NCBI GenBank assembly: GCA_027485075.1
Contig: JAIXRT010000051.1
Location: 1 to 18,499, forward strand
Length of the DNA: 18,499 bases
Source of the DNA: Cytophagaceae bacterium
Lineage (GTDB): Bacteria; Bacteroidota; Bacteroidia; Cytophagales; Spirosomataceae
Reading direction: 5' to 3'
The position numbers and the translations under genes are program-made. The notes under the pieces are model-generated. The model saw only the letters and a program-made list of their open reading frames with translations. It was not told where the DNA came from and did no database searches. Below, one piece after another: positions 14,801 to 18,499 of this stretch; the first letter of the stretch is position 1; every line of letters begins with the position of its first letter.

Positions 14801-15964
14801 ATGGTAAACAGAAGACTACTTCGTGTCAAAGCATTTCAGCAAATGTATGCTTACTGGACACAAGAACGTGCCCAATATCAATTGGCATTTGATGGATTAA
14901 CAGCCATTTTTCAGCCTGACTTATCTCTAATGATTGCCAAAGAAGACCAAACTCCACGTTTAGAAGGTCTTCGCAAATTAGCCGAAATCCAGTTAACAGA
15001 ATTTTTTCAAGGAGTACCTACCGAAGAAACAATCCCTACAGAGGCGCTAGAAGCAGCTAAATCCGTTCATCGCATTTATCAAAACAACGTCGCTAAAATT
15101 GCCAAGGAATTAAAGTTATCGATGGTGACGGAGGTTGAATCCATCTTCAAGCAATACTTGAAAATGCTTTATTTCATCCAAGCACTACCGATGATTGGAC
15201 AATGGGATGAGCAACGAAGACTATTAGAAAACCCTATTAAAACCTCAGTAATTAGTAAAAACAAGGTCTTAGCGATCATGCCGAAATGGCGTGATTTGCA
15301 ACAAGCTTTTACTGATTACAACATTGGCTGGGCGGAAGACGAGGAACATATGCTCAAGAAAGTCTTCATCGAAGGTATACTACCGGATGAGGCCTTTGTC
15401 TCGTACCTACCTACCGCAGGAAAAGATGTCACAGCAGATATCGAAATGATTAAATACATTTTGAAAAATTATCTGTTAAAACATCCCATCATGGCCGAAT
15501 ATTTCGAGGAAAAAGATTTAAATTGGCACCTAAATAAAGACGTCGTAAAAAGTTTAGCGACGAAAACATTCAAGGTCGAAGCACTCGAAGATTTACAAAT
15601 TCAACCCTTAGGATTACAGTGGGAAGATGACAAAAAATTCTTTGAAGAATTGTTCGATTATTGTGTGAAGGAAGACCTTCAATTAACACAATGGGTGAAT
15701 GATCAAACGAAAAACTGGGATATGGAGCGTTTAGCCACTACTGATTTAATCATATTAAAAATGGCGGTTGCAGAGATGATTCAATTCCCAAGTATACCCG
15801 TTAAAGTAAGTATCAACGAATTCATTGAGGTAGCCAAAAACTACTCCACACCGAAATCGGGATCATTTATCAATGGTATACTGGATGTGATTTCCATTCG
15901 TTTGATAAGTGAAAAAATTATACAAAAATCAGGTCGAGGATTAATCGACATAGCTAGTAAATAA
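14801..15964 (+). CDS. nusB: Transcription antitermination factor NusB, long Bacteroidota form
   Basis: A 387-aa protein. It begins 'MVNRRLLRVKAFQQMYAYWTQ', matching NusB's 'RRxxRxxAxQxLY' start. The classic C-terminal NusB fold is at about residues 245-375: 'WDMERLATTDLIILKMAVAEM', 'IPVKVSINEFIEVAKNYSTPKSGSFINGILDVI'. Between them is an insertion of about 200 residues, making it well over twice the 140-aa length of Escherichia coli NusB. Long NusB proteins are usual in Bacteroidota. NusB pairs with NusE (S10) on boxA RNA to keep RNA polymerase on rRNA operons. It heads an operon with about 1-nt spacing to the next gene. The identity is clear; the role of the insertion is not known to me. Confidence 0.93.
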   Translation: MVNRRLLRVKAFQQMYAYWTQERAQYQLAFDGLTAIFQPDLSLMIAKEDQTPRLEGLRKLAEIQLTEFFQGVPTEETIPTEALEAAKSVHRIYQNNVAKIAKELKLSMVTEVESIFKQYLKMLYFIQALPMIGQWDEQRRLLENPIKTSVISKNKVLAIMPKWRDLQQAFTDYNIGWAEDEEHMLKKVFIEGILPDEAFVSYLPTAGKDVTADIEMIKYILKNYLLKHPIMAEYFEEKDLNWHLNKDVVKSLATKTFKVEALEDLQIQPLGLQWEDDKKFFEELFDYCVKEDLQLTQWVNDQTKNWDMERLATTDLIILKMAVAEMIQFPSIPVKVSINEFIEVAKNYSTPKSGSFINGILDVISIRLISEKIIQKSGRGLIDIASK

Positions 15965-15965
15965 T

Positions 15966-16262
15966 ATGAGCAGATCATCTAAATCATTTTGGGCATTCGT
16001 CGTAGGTGCCGCAGCAGGAGCCGCTTTGGGCATATTATATGCTCCGGACAAGGGAGAAAATACCCGCGGGAGATTATACTTCCAATTAAACAAATACCGT
16101 GACCAATTGAAGCAATTGATTAACGATATCGTAGACGGCAAAGAAATTCCAGAAACATTAGCCAAATCTGAAGGCAAAAAAGTCGTTCAAGACACGAAAC
16201 TAAAAGCGGAAAAGCTATTGGAAGACGTGGAAAAAATGATGAGCCAAATCAAAGCCAAGTAA
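15966..16262 (+). CDS. YtxH-domain membrane-anchored protein
   Basis: A 98-aa protein with one N-terminal transmembrane helix, SFWAFVVGAAAGAALGILYAP (about 7-27). The 'GAAAGAxxGxLxAPxKGExTR' pattern defines the YtxH (gas vesicle/GvpP-like) domain. The rest is a highly charged helix (KVVQDTKLKAEKLLEDVEKMM) that may form a coiled coil. Such proteins are linked to envelope or general stress in some bacteria, but the molecular role is unknown. The ATG is 1 nt after the nusB stop, and the stop overlaps the next ATG (TAATG), so it is translated as part of the operon. Confidence 0.88.
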   Translation: MSRSSKSFWAFVVGAAAGAALGILYAPDKGENTRGRLYFQLNKYRDQLKQLINDIVDGKEIPETLAKSEGKKVVQDTKLKAEKLLEDVEKMMSQIKAK

Positions 16263-16705
16263 TGCGGAAAATCGGATTGTTTTTGGTGGCTATCTCATTT
16301 TTCGCTTGTGTCAACAAGCAAAAGGAGGCGGCAAGTTCGTCCGAAAATACCATTCCGCTCGAATTAAGACCGAGCCCGGAGAAACAAGCAAAAATGGTCT
16401 TCGACCAACCGCTCGTATATCTGGGCCGAATCAAGGAAGGGGAACAAATTTCTTATACGTTCCATTTCAAGAACAAAGGCAACATGCCTCTGCAAATCTT
16501 GTCGGTAAACGCATCCTGCGGATGCACCACGCCAAAATGGAGTAAAGAATTAGTCCAACCAGGAAAAAAAGGATTCATAAAAGTGACCTTTGATTCCAAA
16601 GGAAAAGAAGGAAAATTACAGAAAACGGTTACCGTGTATGCAAATACGTTGCCTGCCGACAATCAAGTGGCATTTAAAATAGAAGTTTTACCTAATACCA
16701 AATAA
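16262..16705 (+). CDS. DUF1573 lipoprotein
   Basis: A 147-aa exported protein. It starts MRKIGLFLVAISFFAC, a signal peptide ending in a probable lipobox (FFA-C16), so it should become a lipoprotein. The DUF1573 immunoglobulin-like domain runs from about residue 45: 'FDQPLVYLGRIKEGEQISYTFHFKNKGNMPLQI', then 'NASCGCTTPKW' with the conserved pair C86 and C88, then 'PGKKGFIKVTFDSKGKEG' and 'KTVTVYANT'. Function is unknown; the domain resembles ASPM/SPD-2/hydin-type Ig folds. Its place between nusB and yajC is a common Bacteroidota order. The start codon shares one base with the previous stop. Confidence 0.9.
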   Translation: MRKIGLFLVAISFFACVNKQKEAASSSENTIPLELRPSPEKQAKMVFDQPLVYLGRIKEGEQISYTFHFKNKGNMPLQILSVNASCGCTTPKWSKELVQPGKKGFIKVTFDSKGKEGKLQKTVTVYANTLPADNQVAFKIEVLPNTK

Positions 16706-16712
16706 ACCAAAC

Positions 16713-17015
16713 ATGATCACCTTACAAGCAGCTAATCCACAAATCATGCAAATTGTCCTTTTCGGAGGTATTTTTGTGGTATTTTATTTTTTCATGATTC
16801 GTCCACAACAACAAAAAGCGAAAGAAGCGAAAAAATTTATTGAAGAATTGAAAACAGGCGACAAAGTCGTGACCATCGGTGGTGCACACGGAACTGTCAT
16901 TACTATTCGTGAGAAAACAATTGTGGTGGAGGTAGATGCCAACAAAGGTGTCCGCATGGTTTTTGAAAAATCAGCCATCTCCAAAGATGCTTCTTCACGT
17001 TTAACAGAAGAATAA
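16713..17015 (+). CDS. yajC: Preprotein translocase accessory subunit YajC
   Basis: A 100-aa protein with one N-terminal transmembrane helix (about 12-30, 'IVLFGGIFVVFYFFMIRPQQ') and a cytoplasmic domain containing 'KxxxEELKTGDKVVTIGGAHGTVITI' and 'VEVDANKGVRMVFEKSAI'. 'FFMIRPQQQKAKE' right after the helix is the family signature. YajC associates with SecDF next to the SecYEG translocon. It lies 7 nt after the DUF1573 gene and 4 nt before coaE. Length and motifs match the family well. Confidence 0.95.
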   Translation: MITLQAANPQIMQIVLFGGIFVVFYFFMIRPQQQKAKEAKKFIEELKTGDKVVTIGGAHGTVITIREKTIVVEVDANKGVRMVFEKSAISKDASSRLTEE

Positions 17016-17019
17016 ATAG

Positions 17020-18438
17020 ATGTCTACAAGCCTGAAACCCTTTATCGGCATTACAGGCGGAATAGGATCCGGCAAATCGATGATTTGTCGGATTTTTTCT
17101 ATGCTGGGCATTCCCGTATTTGAGGCTGATCTGGCGGCCCGAAATCTCTGTGATACCGATCCAGAGGTTAAATCCGCCATCACAGAGGAATTTGGTCCTC
17201 AGGCATATTTAGCTGACGGTAGCTACAATCGGGAAGGCATCAAAAAGATCTTGCAAAAATACCCACAAGACATCGAAGTCCTCAATCGGATCATTCATCC
17301 TGCGGTGCGCAAAGCAGCTACCGCTTGGCTTGAAACTGCACCCGATGCCCCATTTTATTTATATGAATCCGCGCTGATTACGCCCAAAAACAAGCCAGAA
17401 CATTTGGATCAGCTTATTGCTGTATCTTGTCCGCTGGAAGAACGAATCAGCCACATCCAAAAAAGAAAACACATGAACTACATGCAAACCATGCAGATCA
17501 TTGATATTCAACCTAAACCTACAAGCTATATGAAAGGCGCCGAATTCATCATTGAAAACAGCCAAAAAACACGCATTTGGCCACAAATTGAACACATTTA
17601 TAAAAGTATGGGTGGCGTTATGCTACTACTCTTAATCAGCTTAAGCAGCTTTGGACAAATCAAAACCATGACGTTTAATATTCGACTCGACACGGATTCG
17701 GATGGACAAGATCAATGGAAATACCGCGCTAAACATTGTGTTGAATTAATTAAATACCATGAGGCTGATATCATCGGAATGCAAGAAGCTTTTGTGCATC
17801 AAATCAAGGATTTTGCCAAAGAATTGCCCGGTTACAAGTGGTTTGGCAAAGGACGTGACGATGGCAAAGAAGAAGGTGAATTCTCCCCCCTATTTTACAA
17901 TACTAAGAAATTTAAATTACTGAAAGAGAGCACATTTTGGCTTTCCGATTCCTGCGAAAAAGTAGGTTTTGGCTGGGATGCTGCCTGCCGCAGAGTCATG
18001 ACCTGGGGTCAATTTCAAGAGATCAAATCAGGTAAAAAATTCTACGTATTTAATACCCATTTCGACCATTTAGGTAAAATCGCACGCCGCGAAAGTGCCA
18101 AATTAGTCCTACGAAAAGTAGCGGAAATCGCAGGCAAATCTCCAGCGGTTATTACAGGTGACTTTAACGCTACGCCAGATGATGAGCCGATTCAAATTTT
18201 GGTGGACCCCACAAATCCCAACAAACTAACTGACGCGGAAACAATAAGCAAAAAGGGACACTATGGCCCATATAGCTCATTTAATGGGTTCAAAAAAGAA
18301 CAAGAAGGACGTCACATTGACTACATATTTGTTAAAAATGGCGTGCGTGTAAACCAACATGCCACCCATTCAGAAACGTGGGAAAACCGATATCCGACCG
18401 ATCATTTTCCGGTCAGCGCAGTTGTTGAATTGCCTTAA
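17020..18438 (+). CDS. coaE: Dephospho-CoA kinase fused in frame to EEP-family hydrolase
   Basis: One 472-aa frame holds two complete proteins. Residues 1 to about 196 are dephospho-CoA kinase, the last step of coenzyme A synthesis. It has a P-loop GITGGIGSGKS (10-20), 'GIPVFEADLAAR', 'IIHPAVRK' and 'YESALI', and normal CoaE length. Residues 197-472 are an endonuclease/exonuclease/phosphatase-family hydrolase with all expected residues: 'MTFNIR', E256 in GMQEAF, H347 in NTHFDH, D381 and N383 in GDFNAT, 'HIDYIF', and D461/H462 in TDHFP. The junction M197-GGV-M201-LLLLISLSSFGQ looks like a signal peptide, normal for the secreted hydrolase as a stand-alone gene. So this is either a real fusion or two genes whose coaE stop was lost by mutation or sequence error. 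An internal start at 17608 or 17620 could still make the hydrolase alone. Confidence 0.85.
   Translation: MSTSLKPFIGITGGIGSGKSMICRIFSMLGIPVFEADLAARNLCDTDPEVKSAITEEFGPQAYLADGSYNREGIKKILQKYPQDIEVLNRIIHPAVRKAATAWLETAPDAPFYLYESALITPKNKPEHLDQLIAVSCPLEERISHIQKRKHMNYMQTMQIIDIQPKPTSYMKGAEFIIENSQKTRIWPQIEHIYKSMGGVMLLLLISLSSFGQIKTMTFNIRLDTDSDGQDQWKYRAKHCVELIKYHEADIIGMQEAFVHQIKDFAKELPGYKWFGKGRDDGKEEGEFSPLFYNTKKFKLLKESTFWLSDSCEKVGFGWDAACRRVMTWGQFQEIKSGKKFYVFNTHFDHLGKIARRESAKLVLRKVAEIAGKSPAVITGDFNATPDDEPIQILVDPTNPNKLTDAETISKKGHYGPYSSFNGFKKEQEGRHIDYIFVKNGVRVNQHATHSETWENRYPTDHFPVSAVVELP
17608..17658 (+). other. Fusion junction: internal start and signal-peptide-like segment
   Basis: In-frame ATGs at 17608 (M197) and 17620 (M201) precede a hydrophobic run (LLLLISLSSFG) ending in Q, the usual +1 residue after Bacteroidota signal peptidase cleavage. 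No lysine or arginine follows either ATG; the nearest is K195 in the kinase part. If translation starts here, a 276- or 272-aa exported hydrolase results. Confidence 0.5.
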
Positions 18439-18479
18439 TGCATCTTTGGAAATTGATGCCGTAAAAGTTAACTTGCCGT

Positions 18480-18499
18480 ATGGAAAATTTTATCGTTTC
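18480..18499 (+). CDS. dnaX: Probable DnaX (DNA polymerase III gamma/tau) start, partial
   Basis: Only six full codons are in the window: MENFIV, with two bases (TC) of the next. Bacteroidota DnaX typically begins MENFIVSARKYRP, and TC fits serine. The gene runs off the right edge, 41 nt after the coaE/hydrolase stop. A one-mismatch -7 box (CATCTTTG, 18441-18448) lies between. With so few residues this is a suggestion rather than an identification. Confidence 0.45.

Overview
This window looks like chromosomal DNA from a Bacteroidota species, probably in the Cytophagales (inference). Three things point there. Several genes are preceded by the phylum's TAnnTTTG -7 promoter element. NusB is of the long Bacteroidota type. 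The protein families (tandem NIPSNAP, PVC-type haem-binding dehydrogenase, secreted hydroxypyruvate-isomerase-like protein, Lgt starting IxWSPDP) are typical of the group. The DNA is moderately A+T-rich, densely packed and has no visible mobile element, RNA gene or CRISPR array.

Layout. 1-306 (minus): the N-terminus of prolipoprotein diacylglyceryl transferase (lgt), cut by the window edge, preceded by a 47-aa predicted secreted peptide gene. 307-493: a divergent intergenic region with a minus promoter and two inverted repeats. 494-1063: a conserved cytosolic protein of unknown function. 1133-1876: a secreted protein with two NIPSNAP repeats. 1919-3857: a two-gene glycan unit (beta-propeller glycosidase-like protein and family-2 glycosyltransferase) behind a promoter that overlaps a perfect 9-bp inverted repeat. 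3937-7834: a PVC-type dehydrogenase/HEAT/cytochrome c protein followed 1 nt later by a TIM-barrel hydroxypyruvate isomerase-like protein. 7879-8702: an SdpR-like ArsR regulator and an unrecognised 165-aa protein.

8703-11500 (minus): three overlapping genes, read in the order MOSC-domain protein, polytopic membrane protein, MFS exporter. 11613-12932 (plus): a TolC-like outer membrane factor, convergent with a minus-strand ABC exporter (12927-14711). 14801 to the right edge (plus): a tightly packed housekeeping operon nusB - ytxH-like - DUF1573 lipoprotein - yajC - coaE, followed by what is probably the first six codons of dnaX.

The most unusual item is the coaE reading frame. It runs without a stop from a complete dephospho-CoA kinase directly into a complete endonuclease/exonuclease/phosphatase-family hydrolase, with a signal-peptide-like hydrophobic stretch at the junction. 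Either this is a cytosolic/periplasmic fusion or a coaE stop codon has been lost between two adjacent genes. Other points of interest are the palindrome over the 1919 promoter, the regulator/unknown pair at 7879-8702, a lone ABC exporter with Asp at the Walker B catalytic position, and two convergent gene pairs whose stop codons sit in 6-bp palindromes with no intergenic space. I see no clear multi-gene novel defence or mobile system.
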